Shown piece by piece: positions 19,005-27,336 of a stretch of DNA of 64,000 nucleotides. The notes beneath the pieces were generated by a model that was not told the DNA's origin, made no database searches, and saw only the letters and a program-made list of their open reading frames with translations. The translations under genes were made by a program, and so were the position numbers. Numbering within the stretch: the first letter of the stretch is position 1; each line of letters opens with the position of its first letter. Origin of the DNA: Armatimonadota bacterium (GTDB lineage: Bacteria; Armatimonadota; UBA5829; DSUL01); the NCBI GenBank assembly GCA_020846715.1, contig JADLDK010000011.1, forward strand, positions 46,763 to 110,762, read 5' to 3'.

Positions 19005-19205
19005 ATGGAGACCGGCACTGTTAAGTGGTTCAGTGACTCCAAGGGCTATGGCTTCATTTCCGTTCAGGATGGAAAAGACGTATTTGTACACTTTTCCGCA
19101 ATCAACGGGGATGGCCACCGCACGCTGAAAGAGGGACAGTCAGTCCAGTTTGAGGTTGTGCAGGGTCCGAAGGGTCCGCAGGCCAATAACGTATCGGCTC
19201 TGTAA
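19005..19205 (+). CDS. Cold shock protein (CspA family)
   Basis: A 66-residue single cold-shock domain: [20 protein letters not shown] carries RNP1 (KGYGFISV) and DVFVHFSAI is RNP2. It binds single-stranded RNA or DNA and can act as an RNA chaperone and antiterminator. The start is ATG 19005, since family members begin just before GTVKWF; upstream in-frame codons are leader. It stands alone with a terminator about 75 bases after its stop. The leader back to 18702 is long for so small a gene, as often seen for csp genes, but I could not define its promoter. Confidence 0.95.
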   Translation: METGTVKWFSDSKGYGFISVQDGKDVFVHFSAINGDGHRTLKEGQSVQFEVVQGPKGPQANNVSAL

Positions 19206-19278
19206 CACAGAGAAATCCCTGGAGCGTACTGATGCCCCGCGGCAAAGCGTTCTGAGGTGAATAGAGACGATTGGATAG

Positions 19279-19306
19279 CACCCGGTAGCGGCCACCGGGT
19301 GTTTTT
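19279..19306 (+). terminator. Rho-independent terminator after the cold shock gene
   Basis: CACCCGGT (19279-19286), 7-base loop, ACCGGGTG (19294-19301), then TTTTT and a further GTTT. It ends plus-strand transcription from the cold shock gene. Confidence 0.85.
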
Positions 19307-19347
19307 GTTTGCCGAGACCCGTAATGAGTCTCCAGCTGCCTCTGACA

Positions 19348-19782
19348 TCAAGAGATGTGAATCGCCCCGAGAAGAGCCGATTTTCCAGCAGCCTGAAGGG
19401 CGCTGTCCGATATCGCCGCGCCGTAGCTTGTCTGGGTGACCCCGTAGACCAGACTCCTCCGCCCTGCGCGCTTCCACAGGGCCGGGTCGCCCTCTCCCAA
19501 CCCGTAAACAGCCCTGAAGAGCGTATGTTGCGCAGGACGCAGAAAGCGTCCTAAATCTTCGGCGGAGTTCTGAAACATCTCGTCTGATCGGTCAAGCGCA
19601 CAAGCCGTCCGGTCTGGAATGTAGCGGTAGCCGGAGAATGCGCAAGGGTGGCTGCCGTCAGCTTCACCCACAAACAGTGGCGCCGGTATCGCCAGATCGA
19701 GATGAGGCGCTATCAGGGCAAGTGCGGTATCTGGGGAAATCTGGAACGATGGAGTCCAGACGTGGTCAATAGGAGCCGTCAC
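19348..19782 (-). pseudogene. Decayed aminoglycoside-phosphotransferase-family (APH) remnant
   Basis: An open frame of 144 codons whose segments match three separate parts of APH-type kinases: an N-terminal VWTPSFQISPDTALALI, then PAPLFVGEADGSHPCAFSGY with RYIPDRTACALD and DLGRFLRPAQHTL, then a C-terminal piece VYGLGEGDPALWKRAGRRSL. The ATP-binding lobe between the first two and the catalytic HGDxxxxN and metal-binding DxD region between the last two are absent, so two in-frame deletions seem to have removed the enzyme's working parts. Normal members have about 300 residues. It lies 30 bases downstream of the LCP gene on the same strand. Alternative: an unrelated small gene. Confidence 0.5.
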
Positions 19783-19812
19783 AGTCCGTAAGCAACGCAG
19801 GCGTCAGGGCGC

Positions 19813-20844
19813 CTACGTGGACTCTTTGCTTTGTCCTTTGATGAACATCTCTTCCACAAGCTGCCGCGCGCGGACTCGATCCATACGCAGCGCGGACCGC
19901 GCCGGAATTGAAGGCAACACTTCCATGCGCATGTTGCTGCCGACACTGCGCGCAAAATTTGCCAGGCACAGCGCCTGGTCTGTTGTTAGCGTGGTATCGG
20001 TCTGCTCCATAAGAGTCGAAAAGACCTCAGGCAAACGAAGCAGCATCGCTGGACGCGTAAACTGGTGGCGGGCGCTGGCGAGAAGCATCTGCTGGCGCGC
20101 GATGCGCTCCTGGTCAGAGTCCGCGCGACCGTCGTTAGAGTGCCGGAAGCGCACCAGCCCGAGCGCCTGCTCCCCGTTTAAATGTTGCGGCCCGGGCTTG
20201 AGATGGATGTGCAGATTGCCCCAGTTGTCGTCATAGTCGAGCTGCTTCGGGACATTCACTTGAACTCCGCCAGCCTGGTCAATCAGTGTCTGAAACACCT
20301 TGTAGTCAACCAGAACATAGCCGTCAGGTTTGATGTCTATAAGGTTTTCGACAGTCTGCGCCGTCAACTCCGGACCGCCGAGCGCGTTCGCTGCGTTAAT
20401 CTTGTGCCGGCCGGAGTAGCCAGGAATCCGCACCAGCGTATCACGCGGTATGGAGAGGAGATTCACTTGCCGTTGGGCAAAATCGAGATGGGCGAGGACT
20501 ATCGTATCGGTGCGTCCGCGCGTGTTCATGACACGATCTTTGTTGTCGCGGTCCTCGTCCCGGCCGAGCAGCAGAATATTAAGCTCACTACGCCCTGGAA
20601 AGGCCTTGTCGGGTGACAACCCGCCCGTAACCGCCGCCGTGGCAGCCTGACGAATGGACGGACTCTTGACTGTCCAGTACGTTGCGACCCCAACAGCCAG
20701 AGAGACAGCGGCGAAGACAGCAACTAGAAAGAGTTTCCAGACTACGCTGAAAAGGGAAGGCTTTTTCCGGCGACGGGAGGTGGATTTTCCAGGCCGCTGC
20801 GAGCGCGTGGAAGTAGTCTTGCGGACGGGCTGTCTAGTTGTCAA
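19813..20844 (-). CDS. LytR-CpsA-Psr (LCP) family cell-wall ligase
   Basis: A 343-residue membrane-anchored protein. The basic N-terminus (KKPSLF) is followed by one transmembrane helix at about 29-52 and an extracytoplasmic LCP domain: ELNILLLGRDEDRDNKDR, RGRTDTIVLAHLDFAQRQVN, SIPRDTLVRIPGYSGRHKIN and HLNGEQALGLVRFRHSNDG with RADSDQERIARQQ. Known LCP proteins transfer glycopolymers from lipid carriers to peptidoglycan or other acceptors. The start is TTG (20844) after a GGAG. No polymer gene neighbours it directly. Confidence 0.92.
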   Translation of the reverse strand: MTTRQPVRKTTSTRSQRPGKSTSRRRKKPSLFSVVWKLFLVAVFAAVSLAVGVATYWTVKSPSIRQAATAAVTGGLSPDKAFPGRSELNILLLGRDEDRDNKDRVMNTRGRTDTIVLAHLDFAQRQVNLLSIPRDTLVRIPGYSGRHKINAANALGGPELTAQTVENLIDIKPDGYVLVDYKVFQTLIDQAGGVQVNVPKQLDYDDNWGNLHIHLKPGPQHLNGEQALGLVRFRHSNDGRADSDQERIARQQMLLASARHQFTRPAMLLRLPEVFSTLMEQTDTTLTTDQALCLANFARSVGSNMRMEVLPSIPARSALRMDRVRARQLVEEMFIKGQSKEST

Positions 20845-20973
20845 TAATCAGTTGCTCCGAAACAAGATATTGTGAAGCTGCACCGGGCTGAGAGCGGACA
20901 GGCGCACACCATAATACTGACGCAAACACCGTCCGTCAAGCGGTGGAGAGATCCGAGCAGCATTCTGTCGAAG

Positions 20974-22254
20974 TCAGGCCAGGTCGGCGCGTGTCAAAGG
21001 GATCTGCTTTTCCAGCATTCGAACGCCGTTTTTGACCACAAGATACTTCTGGTCAGCCAATCCCTCACCGTGCCAGCCTACCGCGCCGTACTGCAGCTTT
21101 TCTCCTCTGCGACCCCCGTCAATCTTCTGTTCCGCCGGCATACCCTGCACGAAATCCGGTGCAGAAAGCGGGTTGAACGACAGAGTCAGAGTATAATCTT
21201 TTGACCTGAGAGGATAGATGGCAGCATCTCTCTGAATATCAATAACCCGATCGAACTTTCCGTCGCGAACGTAGAGATCGTCAATCAGAATGGTCTGCTT
21301 GTCATTGATGTCATAGGTAAAGGTCTTGAACTGTTGCTCGCGGAAATCTTTGTCCGCCAAACGTACTCTGACGCGGGCTCCGGTTGGCAGGTCGAGCGTT
21401 CCAAAAACTCTGAACTTGCGCGGACCAAGGCGCTGAAAATGGGCGTCGAAGTGCACGTTCTTCACAGGCCTGATTTCTGCACGTACCTTCTTCTCAAACT
21501 CCAGCGCATGTAAATTGTTGTTCGCGACGTCTATCATCGCCTTGTTGCCCTGATCCTTCGGGTATTGTCTGGCATAAGCCTGATTGTCGCGAATGTTTTG
21601 CTTCCACTGTGCAATAGCCTGATCGATATCTCCCGCGCGTTCGTACGCATGCGCAAGGCTGTGTCCCACAAACTGCGGACGATCTTTGAACTGCGCCTTC
21701 GGCGGGCGTATCTTACCTGTGGCTGGATCGATTGATCCCTTGGTGTTGGCTAACCTGAACCACTTGACAGCATCAGGGTAGTCCTGGATTTTCTGGAAAT
21801 TCGTCCATCCCAGCGAAAAGTAGAGGTCGAAGATGTTCGGGTTATTGTGAATCCCCTCCTCGAGGAGCGCGCGGGCAGCCGGTATATAGCGCCGGTCCGA
21901 TCGCTCTTGAGAATCCGTGAAGTTGTACGCAAGATGCCACGCGCCTGTGTCGTATACATCGAGCTGATGAGGATCCAGCCAGGTGATAATGCGCACCATT
22001 GGAATAATGGCTTCATAGTTGCCCGTGTGGAAGAACTCGTCCGCACGCACCCACAATAGTCCGGCGACAACCTCTTTCAGACCGATCAGCGTTGCGGCAA
22101 TAAACTCCGTACCAATTTCAACCCGTGTCACCTTTCCTGGCTGATACTTCTGTCTTTGGGGGTCCAGAACAGACTGCATATAGGCGACGAACACAAGCAG
22201 CACGACAACCAGCCCTATCAGCCCCTGTCTCCTGGATCGACCGGTATCCATCAT
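20974..22254 (-). CDS. Membrane-anchored TPR-like protein of an ABC transporter operon
   Basis: A 426-residue protein with one N-terminal transmembrane helix (about 12-28, LIGLVVVLLVFVAYMQSV), then helical repeat sequence (AARALLEEGIHNNPNIFDLY, DYPDAVKWFRLANTKG, SLAHAYERAGDIDQAIAQWK) typical of TPR folds, then a beta-rich C-terminal domain (RKFRVFGTLDLPTGARVRVR). Its start overlaps the permease gene stop by 4 bases, so it belongs to the operon ATPase-permease-TPR. A role as an accessory factor of the exporter is inference. I do not recognise a named family. Confidence 0.75.
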   Translation of the reverse strand: MMDTGRSRRQGLIGLVVVLLVFVAYMQSVLDPQRQKYQPGKVTRVEIGTEFIAATLIGLKEVVAGLLWVRADEFFHTGNYEAIIPMVRIITWLDPHQLDVYDTGAWHLAYNFTDSQERSDRRYIPAARALLEEGIHNNPNIFDLYFSLGWTNFQKIQDYPDAVKWFRLANTKGSIDPATGKIRPPKAQFKDRPQFVGHSLAHAYERAGDIDQAIAQWKQNIRDNQAYARQYPKDQGNKAMIDVANNNLHALEFEKKVRAEIRPVKNVHFDAHFQRLGPRKFRVFGTLDLPTGARVRVRLADKDFREQQFKTFTYDINDKQTILIDDLYVRDGKFDRVIDIQRDAAIYPLRSKDYTLTLSFNPLSAPDFVQGMPAEQKIDGGRRGEKLQYGAVGWHGEGLADQKYLVVKNGVRMLEKQIPLTRADLA

Positions 22255-23099
22255 ACCTCCCGCCGCTCAAAAACCAGAACGCCCAGAACGATGAGTACGA
22301 TCGTGTACGCGAGCCCGTAAAGGGCCGCTTTCACCATATACATGCCGATATCAGACTGCGGAACATCCGGATGGATGAGAGGATTTTGGATGTCGTAGTT
22401 GCCGAAGTTGGGAACCAGAAGGTGAAAACCCTTGTAGATAACGCGTAACAGAGGCGACGTTTCCGGATTGTTGGCCATGGACTCCGTGACACTGGACATG
22501 CTGCCAACAATGAACACCGCAGCCGTCAGAAAGAAGTTCACAGTCATACTGATGAACACAGAAAAGAAGATCGCCACGGCGGCCAGCAGGAGCAGCTTTA
22601 GAAACACCATCAGTATGCCGCCGATCAGCCCCGGAATCTCAGCCGACCAGTGGAAGCGCGAGAAGAACTCGCCAATGTGGTAATTGGCAAGGGCATCCAT
22701 TGCGCTGTCGTCCCCCGTGTTCACTTTGATGAGAAACACTACGAGAAACGCAAGCCCCATCAGCAAAACATTGACGCCGAGCGTCATTGCGGCGCCCAGG
22801 AAGCGCCCTACAATGTATTCATAGCGCTTCACGGGCTTGGACAGAATGGTATAGATCGTGCGCTGATCCATGTCCTGCGGTATCAGCGTAATGCCCATGA
22901 TAATCGCGATGAACAGCCCCCAGAACTGAATCAGTCCCAGGCCAAAGCTCTTCAGGATATCCACCTGCTGGCGGAATGTCAGAAACGTAAACGTGAGCGA
23001 GATGATGACCGACCCGAGCGCAAGGATCAGGAAGACGTTCAGAATCTTCTTGCGCATAGCCTCCCCAAAAGTGTTCAGAGCGATAATCCACGTGCTCAA
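22251..23099 (-). CDS. ABC-2 type transporter permease
   Basis: A 282-residue integral membrane protein with about six hydrophobic helices (ILNVFLILALGSVIISLTFT, FWGLFIAIIMGITLIP, NVLLMGLAFLVVFLI, LLLLAAVAIFFSVFISMTV and the C-terminal ALYGLAYTIVLIVLGVLVF). The phrase IPQDMDQRTIYTILSKPVKR with YEYIVGRFLGA is typical of ABC-2 permeases similar to NosY. It overlaps both neighbours by 4 bases (ATGA) and pairs with the upstream ATPase. The substrate is not predictable. Confidence 0.88.
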   Translation of the reverse strand: MSTWIIALNTFGEAMRKKILNVFLILALGSVIISLTFTFLTFRQQVDILKSFGLGLIQFWGLFIAIIMGITLIPQDMDQRTIYTILSKPVKRYEYIVGRFLGAAMTLGVNVLLMGLAFLVVFLIKVNTGDDSAMDALANYHIGEFFSRFHWSAEIPGLIGGILMVFLKLLLLAAVAIFFSVFISMTVNFFLTAAVFIVGSMSSVTESMANNPETSPLLRVIYKGFHLLVPNFGNYDIQNPLIHPDVPQSDIGMYMVKAALYGLAYTIVLIVLGVLVFERREV

Positions 23100-24022
23100 G
23101 AGAGATTCCCTCCCCGTACCGTCTCGATAAATATGTCTTCCAGAGTCCGCTGGACAGGCGTCACGGCGACGACTGAACCTCCACTTCGCCGGATGTAGTC
23201 AACGAGCTCATCCACCTTTTCTGGGTCGATCCGCGCAGAGAGAGCGCCATCTGACACCATGGATTCGGGCGCGATCTCTTTTACGCCCTGGAAAACTTCA
23301 TCCGTGATGTTAGCCGCCCTGACCTGAGTTGTCTCCCCTGCCAGCAGCGCACTGAGATTGTCAACTCTGAGCAGCTTTCCGTGATTGAGAATGGATACGC
23401 GGTCGCAGACCATTTCAACATCCGAAAGCTGGTGAGAGCTGATAAACAGGGTCTTGCCCTCTTCTCGCAGCCGCAGGATGAGGTCCCGGATGTCCAGGTG
23501 CGCTATCGGGTCAAGGCCAGACGTGGGCTCATCGAGAAACAGCAGTTGCGGATCGTTTATCAGCGCCTGAGCCAATCCCACACGTTGCAGCATCCCTTTG
23601 GAGTAGTGCCGGAGCCGTTTGTGCATCTGCGCCCCCAGCCCAACCTGTTCCAGTAGCTCTTCTACGCGCTTCTTGCGCGCTTTGGCCGGGATGTTGAAGA
23701 GACGTCCATAAAAGTCCATCACTTCGTAGCCGCTCAGGTGCTCGTAAAAGTAGGGGCTTTCCGGAAGGTAAGAAATTTTCCTCTTGACGTCTATTTCGCC
23801 GGCCGGCTGCCCAAAAATATGCGCGGTGCCTGAGTCCGGAAAAATCAGCCCGAGAAGCATCTTTATTGTCGTGGTCTTGCCTGCGCCGTTTGGGCCGAGG
23901 AAGCCAAAAATCTGACCAGGGGGAACATCCAGAGTAAGATGATCAACGGCGATAACATCTTCTTTTGTCAGCATATTGTGAAACGACTTCGTTAGATCGC
24001 GGATCTCAATCGCGTTTTCCAT
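23096..24022 (-). CDS. ABC transporter ATP-binding protein
   Basis: A 308-residue protein from ATG 24022 (MENAIEIRDLTKSF). Walker A GPNGAGKT (43-50), Q-loop SYLPESPYFYEHLSG, signature YSKGMLQRVGLAQAL, Walker B LLFLDEPTSGLD and the switch His in LFISSHQLSDVE are complete. A C-terminal extension of about 75 residues (ITDEVFQGVKEIAPES, VDYIRRSGGSVVAVTPVQRT with LEDIFIETV) is standard for ABC-2 export ATPases of the CcmA/NatA group. It is the first gene of the ATPase-permease-TPR operon. An upstream extension to 24133 is open but lacks conservation. Confidence 0.93.
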   Translation of the reverse strand: MENAIEIRDLTKSFHNMLTKEDVIAVDHLTLDVPPGQIFGFLGPNGAGKTTTIKMLLGLIFPDSGTAHIFGQPAGEIDVKRKISYLPESPYFYEHLSGYEVMDFYGRLFNIPAKARKKRVEELLEQVGLGAQMHKRLRHYSKGMLQRVGLAQALINDPQLLFLDEPTSGLDPIAHLDIRDLILRLREEGKTLFISSHQLSDVEMVCDRVSILNHGKLLRVDNLSALLAGETTQVRAANITDEVFQGVKEIAPESMVSDGALSARIDPEKVDELVDYIRRSGGSVVAVTPVQRTLEDIFIETVRGGNLS

Positions 24023-24240
24023 AGAATCGTATAACGCCTCAGTGTGCTCACACCCGGCTGTCCTCTGGCGCAACAATGCGCCTGTCAGAACGCTCCGGGC
24101 GGTGATATGGGATTCAACAGCACCGCTGGGCACGATGAAGTCCCAATTGGTTTACGGGAAAACACGGAACAAAGTTCTCGAGCGCCGAAAGCCATCTACC
24201 AACCGGACGCTATCAGCGTGTTCAGATGGTGTTCTGCGGC

Positions 24241-24268
24241 TTGCTATCCCTTGCTTGGGGAGTATAAT
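24241..24268 (+). promoter_or_regulatory. Probable promoter upstream of the DUF1573 gene
   Basis: TTGCTA (24241-24246), 16 bases, TATAAT (24263-24268). The -10 is framed by GGGG and CCCC (GGGGAgtataaTCCCC), a short inverted repeat that could be an operator. It would give a leader of about 210 bases before the gene at 24484; the span 24023-24483 holds no gene. Confidence 0.45.
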
Positions 24269-24483
24269 CCCCGGAAGATAGCCTGTCAATCTTGTCAGGC
24301 TTGATGCATTGACGAGGCAACTGAGCCTGTGCTAGCCTGATAGAAATACGGGCATTTTCGGCCGGAGGGAGAGATTCCGGTTCTTTGTGCGTATATAGGA
24401 TAGCATTGCGCGCGCCCGGTTGACTACATTTTGCGCAGAGAACTCTGTCAGGCGCGTATGTGAACTACAGGAGATAAGATTAG

Positions 24484-25188
24484 ATGAGAATGCACAGATA
24501 CAGTGGTCTTGTGGCTGCATTTGCCGTTGTGGTGGCTCTAAGCGCCTCCATGGCTTCAGCCGCCCCCAAGATTGCTTTCTCAAACACGAAGTACGACTGG
24601 GGAAAAGAGCCTCAGGGCGCCAAAGTGAATCTCGTCTGGGACTTCAAGAACACAGGCGATCAGACTCTGACAATCAACAACGTTCGCACCTCTTGCGGGT
24701 GCACCAACGCACAGGCATCCACAAAAACAATAGCGCCGGGCAAGTCTGCCAAGATCACAGCCGTATTCAACTCCGCTGGCTACCGCGGCAAAGTGATGAA
24801 GAGCATCACAGTGGAGACAAATGATCCACAGAACGGCACTGTTTCGCTTACGGCAGCGGGCCTGATCCAGCCGCCGCTCGATGTATTCCCCCAGCGCGTG
24901 AACTTCGGAACCCTCAAACCAGGCAAGACCTTTCAGCAGACGATAATTGTCAAATCCAGCAATCCGGCCAAAATCTGGGTTACCAGCGCCGAGACTCAGG
25001 CCAACTTCATTACTCTCGGTAAGCCGGTGAAACACGGCTCGGAGAAGGGCGCGTGGGAAATCAAAGTGACCGTAAAGAACAACGGCACGAACTCCGGCCG
25101 CGTCTATGAAAGCATATTGATTCGCTCCAACGAGGCCAACGGCGCTCCTGTCGTGCAGACGGTCACCGGCACGCTGGCGTCTAGCTAG
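24484..25188 (+). CDS. Secreted DUF1573-domain protein
   Basis: A 234-residue protein. A signal peptide (LVAAFAVVVALSASMASA, cleavage about residue 28) is followed by an immunoglobulin-like DUF1573 domain: FSNTKYDWGKEPQGAKVN, FKNTGDQTLTINNVRTSCGC and the continuation TNAQ with the usual Cys-Gly-Cys pair. A second beta domain follows at about 130-230 (QRVNFGTLKPGKTFQQTIIV). The family is extracytoplasmic and of unknown biochemical function. Genes for a rhodanese and a DoxX/MauE-like membrane protein follow in the same direction, suggesting a periplasmic thiol or sulfur theme. Confidence 0.9.
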   Translation: MRMHRYSGLVAAFAVVVALSASMASAAPKIAFSNTKYDWGKEPQGAKVNLVWDFKNTGDQTLTINNVRTSCGCTNAQASTKTIAPGKSAKITAVFNSAGYRGKVMKSITVETNDPQNGTVSLTAAGLIQPPLDVFPQRVNFGTLKPGKTFQQTIIVKSSNPAKIWVTSAETQANFITLGKPVKHGSEKGAWEIKVTVKNNGTNSGRVYESILIRSNEANGAPVVQTVTGTLASS

Positions 25189-25273
25189 AATCTCTCCGGC
25201 GTGACAGGAGATTCAGGTCATTTCGACTCGATGCACGACCACGAAGCTGTGTCGCGAAAGCTGAGGTAGTCTG

Positions 25274-25747
25274 ATGCGCCGTGCTGGCTCAGTCTTCGGT
25301 TCTGCGATTCTCATTGTTCTGGGGGCCTCAGCGGTGGGGTTAATCGCCAACGCTGCGGCTCCTAAGGGCATCCCTCTGGTGACTCCTCCACTCCCCAAAG
25401 CGGCCAAAGCGATTGCGTTCGAAGAGGCCGCCGCGGCCTTTGACGAACACAAGGCTGTGTTTGTGGATGCGCGACCCAGAGTCGAATATGAAACGGGGCA
25501 TATTCAGGGAGCGCTTCTTCTGCCGTGGGAGGAGCGTGAGAAGTATTTGCCGTCCATCGAGAAGCGCATCCCAAAGGATCAGCCTGTCATCGTCTACTGT
25601 GACGAGTCAGAGAGCTGTGATCTGTCAAAAAAGGTCAGCGGCTACCTCCTGCAACACGGCTGGAAGCACGTAACCTACTACAGAGATGGTTATAACAGTT
25701 GGGTGAACGAGCGAAGCATGCCAGTGTCTGAGGGAGCCGCGCCTTGA
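25274..25747 (+). CDS. Exported single-domain rhodanese
   Basis: A 157-residue protein with an N-terminal hydrophobic signal or anchor (SAILIVLGASAVGLIANAAA) and a rhodanese domain at about 48-150: FVDARPRVEYETGHIQGALL (the CH2 motifs) and the active-site loop in IVYCDESESCDLSKKV, where the first Cys is the expected sulfur acceptor. The loop CDESESC is longer than typical six-residue loops seen in small rhodaneses. It probably handles sulfane sulfur or redox thiols outside the cytoplasm. It overlaps the next gene by 4 bases (TTGA). Confidence 0.88.
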   Translation: MRRAGSVFGSAILIVLGASAVGLIANAAAPKGIPLVTPPLPKAAKAIAFEEAAAAFDEHKAVFVDARPRVEYETGHIQGALLLPWEEREKYLPSIEKRIPKDQPVIVYCDESESCDLSKKVSGYLLQHGWKHVTYYRDGYNSWVNERSMPVSEGAAP

Positions 25748-26412
25748 GCGCAGGTCGCGCGAGAGCCGGTTGTGCGGTGATGGCCGTGGCTTTGGCAGCG
25801 CTGGCGATTCGCGTGGCGCTAGAATGGCAATCCGGAGGACTCGCGGGAGGGTCAGACAGGATAGGCGCCTATCTCTCCAAACCTTTCCAGCTCGCGCTGC
25901 TGATCGCAGTGCTGTTGGGTGCGGCGCTGGCTGGCAGGAAGGCCGTCGTGTTCGCCCTGCGCTTGATGCTTGGCGTGATTTTCATCTACGCCAGCTACAA
26001 CAAGCTCTTTGACCCGCAGCCCTTTGCCAACAAGGTAGAAAACTACCGCCTTCTTCCAAGAGCTCTGGTGAACGTCTTCACGATCTCGCTGGTCTGGGTG
26101 GAGTTTGTAACTGGCGTACTTCTCATTCTCGGGCTGGTAACGCGAGGAGCGGCGCTGGTGAGCGCCATTCTCTATCTGACGTTCTCCATCGCCATGGCAA
26201 GCGCACTGATGCGTGGACTGGATATTGACTGCGGATGCTTCACGCTCAGCACTGCCTCTGCGGACGCGGACAAGATTTCGTGGGGACATGTCGTGTGGCG
26301 CTTAGCGGGTCTGGCGCTCAGCGTGCTGGTTCTGCGCGTAAGCGTGCCACGGGAAGCACCGTTACGAGCGTTCACCCATGCTGAGGATTCCTCAGAGACC
26401 TCGCCTGCCTAG
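25744..26412 (+). CDS. DoxX/MauE-like membrane protein
   Basis: A 222-residue protein with five hydrophobic helices (LALLIAVLLGAALAG, VFALRLMLGVIFIYASYNKL, FTISLVWVEFVTGVLLILGL, ALVSAILYLTFSIAMASALM, HVVWRLAGLALSVLVLRVSV). The phrase IFIYASYNKLFDPQPFANKV is the core signature of MauE/DoxX proteins, and DIDCGCF carries the paired cysteines of the MauE type. Members assist disulfide or quinone-linked redox processes. The start TTG 25744 is chosen because GAGGGAG lies 6 bases upstream and it overlaps the rhodanese stop; ATG 25780 is the alternative. Confidence 0.85.
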   Translation: MSAGRARAGCAVMAVALAALAIRVALEWQSGGLAGGSDRIGAYLSKPFQLALLIAVLLGAALAGRKAVVFALRLMLGVIFIYASYNKLFDPQPFANKVENYRLLPRALVNVFTISLVWVEFVTGVLLILGLVTRGAALVSAILYLTFSIAMASALMRGLDIDCGCFTLSTASADADKISWGHVVWRLAGLALSVLVLRVSVPREAPLRAFTHAEDSSETSPA

Positions 26413-26491
26413 AGGCTGGCGACGGTTGCGCGGCCTGTACAGCTTGCGGTAATATGCCTCCAGTACTCTACGACTAAAAGGATATCCTGTC

Positions 26492-26701
26492 TTGCAAGTA
26501 GCCTGCCCTATCTGCTGGCATTCCGTGATCACTCCCGTCGTCTGCCGTGACTGCGGCCTTATGCAGTGCCTGGAATACGAGGGGCCCAGGTGTATCAGTT
26601 GCGGCGGCGTATGTAAGGCGAGGACTCTGACTCCCGAGCAAGACGCTTCCGGCAGCCAACAGGAAAAAGGAGGCTCCACAGAGGAGCCTCGACAGATCTG
26701 A
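26492..26701 (+). CDS. Small double zinc-ribbon protein
   Basis: A 69-residue reading frame from TTG 26492, preceded by AAAGGAT. It contains CPIC, CRDC, C and CISCGGVC, enough cysteines for two zinc knuckles in the first 42 residues, then a polar tail. The cysteine pattern (CxxC ... CxxC ... C ... CxxCxxxC) argues that it is real, though no family is recognised. Its last codons overlap the convergent terminator hairpin at 26670-26690. Function unknown. Confidence 0.5.
   Translation: MQVACPICWHSVITPVVCRDCGLMQCLEYEGPRCISCGGVCKARTLTPEQDASGSQQEKGGSTEEPRQI
26670..26690 (-). terminator. Rho-independent terminator of the small basic protein gene
   Basis: GAGGCTCC, 5-base loop, GGAGCCTC, followed on the minus strand by CTTTTTCC. 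It lies 50 bases after the stop of the 49-residue protein. Confidence 0.75.
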
Positions 26702-26740
26702 CCGGAACTGGAATCGCCGCAGCGATCCATCTATGCTCGG

Positions 26741-26890
26741 TCAGGCGCTACTCTGATCTTTCGTCCGCTTTGTCGATCTACTCTTAGCGGTGGGCTTGGG
26801 TTGCTCTGGACTCTGCTGTCGCGCTCGAGCTTTGTAGCGCTCCAGGGCGCGTTTGCGGCGACGGCGCAGTTCTTTCTGGCGAAGTAACAT
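26741..26890 (-). CDS. 49-residue arginine/lysine-rich protein
   Basis: A small gene with every expected signal: AGGAGG ribosome site 6 bases before the ATG at 26890, 49 codons and TGA at 26741. The protein begins MLLRQKELRRRRKRALERYK and continues RARQQSPEQPKP; 18 of 49 residues are Lys or Arg against four acidic ones. The N-terminal half should form a basic helix, the rest is polar and probably disordered. This looks like a nucleic-acid- or ribosome-binding micro-protein; similar short RRRRKR proteins are known from Planctomycetes-like genomes (DUF6800 type), but I cannot confirm membership. It is a stand-alone unit with its own promoter and terminator. Confidence 0.75.
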   Translation of the reverse strand: MLLRQKELRRRRKRALERYKARARQQSPEQPKPTAKSRSTKRTKDQSSA

Positions 26891-26925
26891 CAAGTGCCTC
26901 CTCTCAAGTTTTCTCTACGGCACCT

Positions 26926-26955
26926 ATCATATCACTCCCCTGCATGCTTGCACAA
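26926..26955 (-). promoter_or_regulatory. Promoter of the 49-residue basic protein gene
   Basis: On the minus strand TTGTGC (26955-26950), 18 bases, TATGAT (26931-26926), with an extended TG motif (TGATATGAT). The start site would be about 30 bases before the ATG. Confidence 0.6.
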
Positions 26956-27026
26956 GGCGCTAATGCCGGGCACGATTGCTGGAGTGACTTTCAGGTAGTC
27001 ATTACAGAGTGAAAGAGGTCAAAATA

Positions 27027-27257
27027 ATGAGTGATGAGAAGGAGTTGAACACACGCACACCTGGCCGCGTCTATCAAACAGTATTTGAAAACTGGCCAGA
27101 GGCGGCCCAACTTGGCAAGCCGTCCTTTCGCAGTCAGTTCACAATGAGATTTGCCAATAATGTACGCGTGAGAGCAGCAGAGCGTGACTGCAGTACAGAT
27201 GGACGTCCCACCTGTATCGAGCGCAAGTCGGCCGCTCACAAGCTGGGGAACGCGTAG
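27027..27257 (+). CDS. Possible small protein upstream of the histidine kinase
   Basis: A reading frame of 76 codons from ATG 27027 (MSDEKELNTRTPGRVYQTVF), preceded by AGAGGT. No domain is recognised. It contains two Cys close to the C-terminus and a basic, polar composition. It lies 80 bases before the histidine kinase start and could be its leader gene. An antisense frame covers the same bases, so coding is not certain. Confidence 0.3.
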   Translation: MSDEKELNTRTPGRVYQTVFENWPEAAQLGKPSFRSQFTMRFANNVRVRAAERDCSTDGRPTCIERKSAAHKLGNA

Positions 27258-27336
27258 ACAACACCTGATGAGCGCAGGGAAGTTGTACCCGCGCACGCCG
27301 GGACCCGTGGATGGGCCGGGCGCTGGAGCCTGAAAT

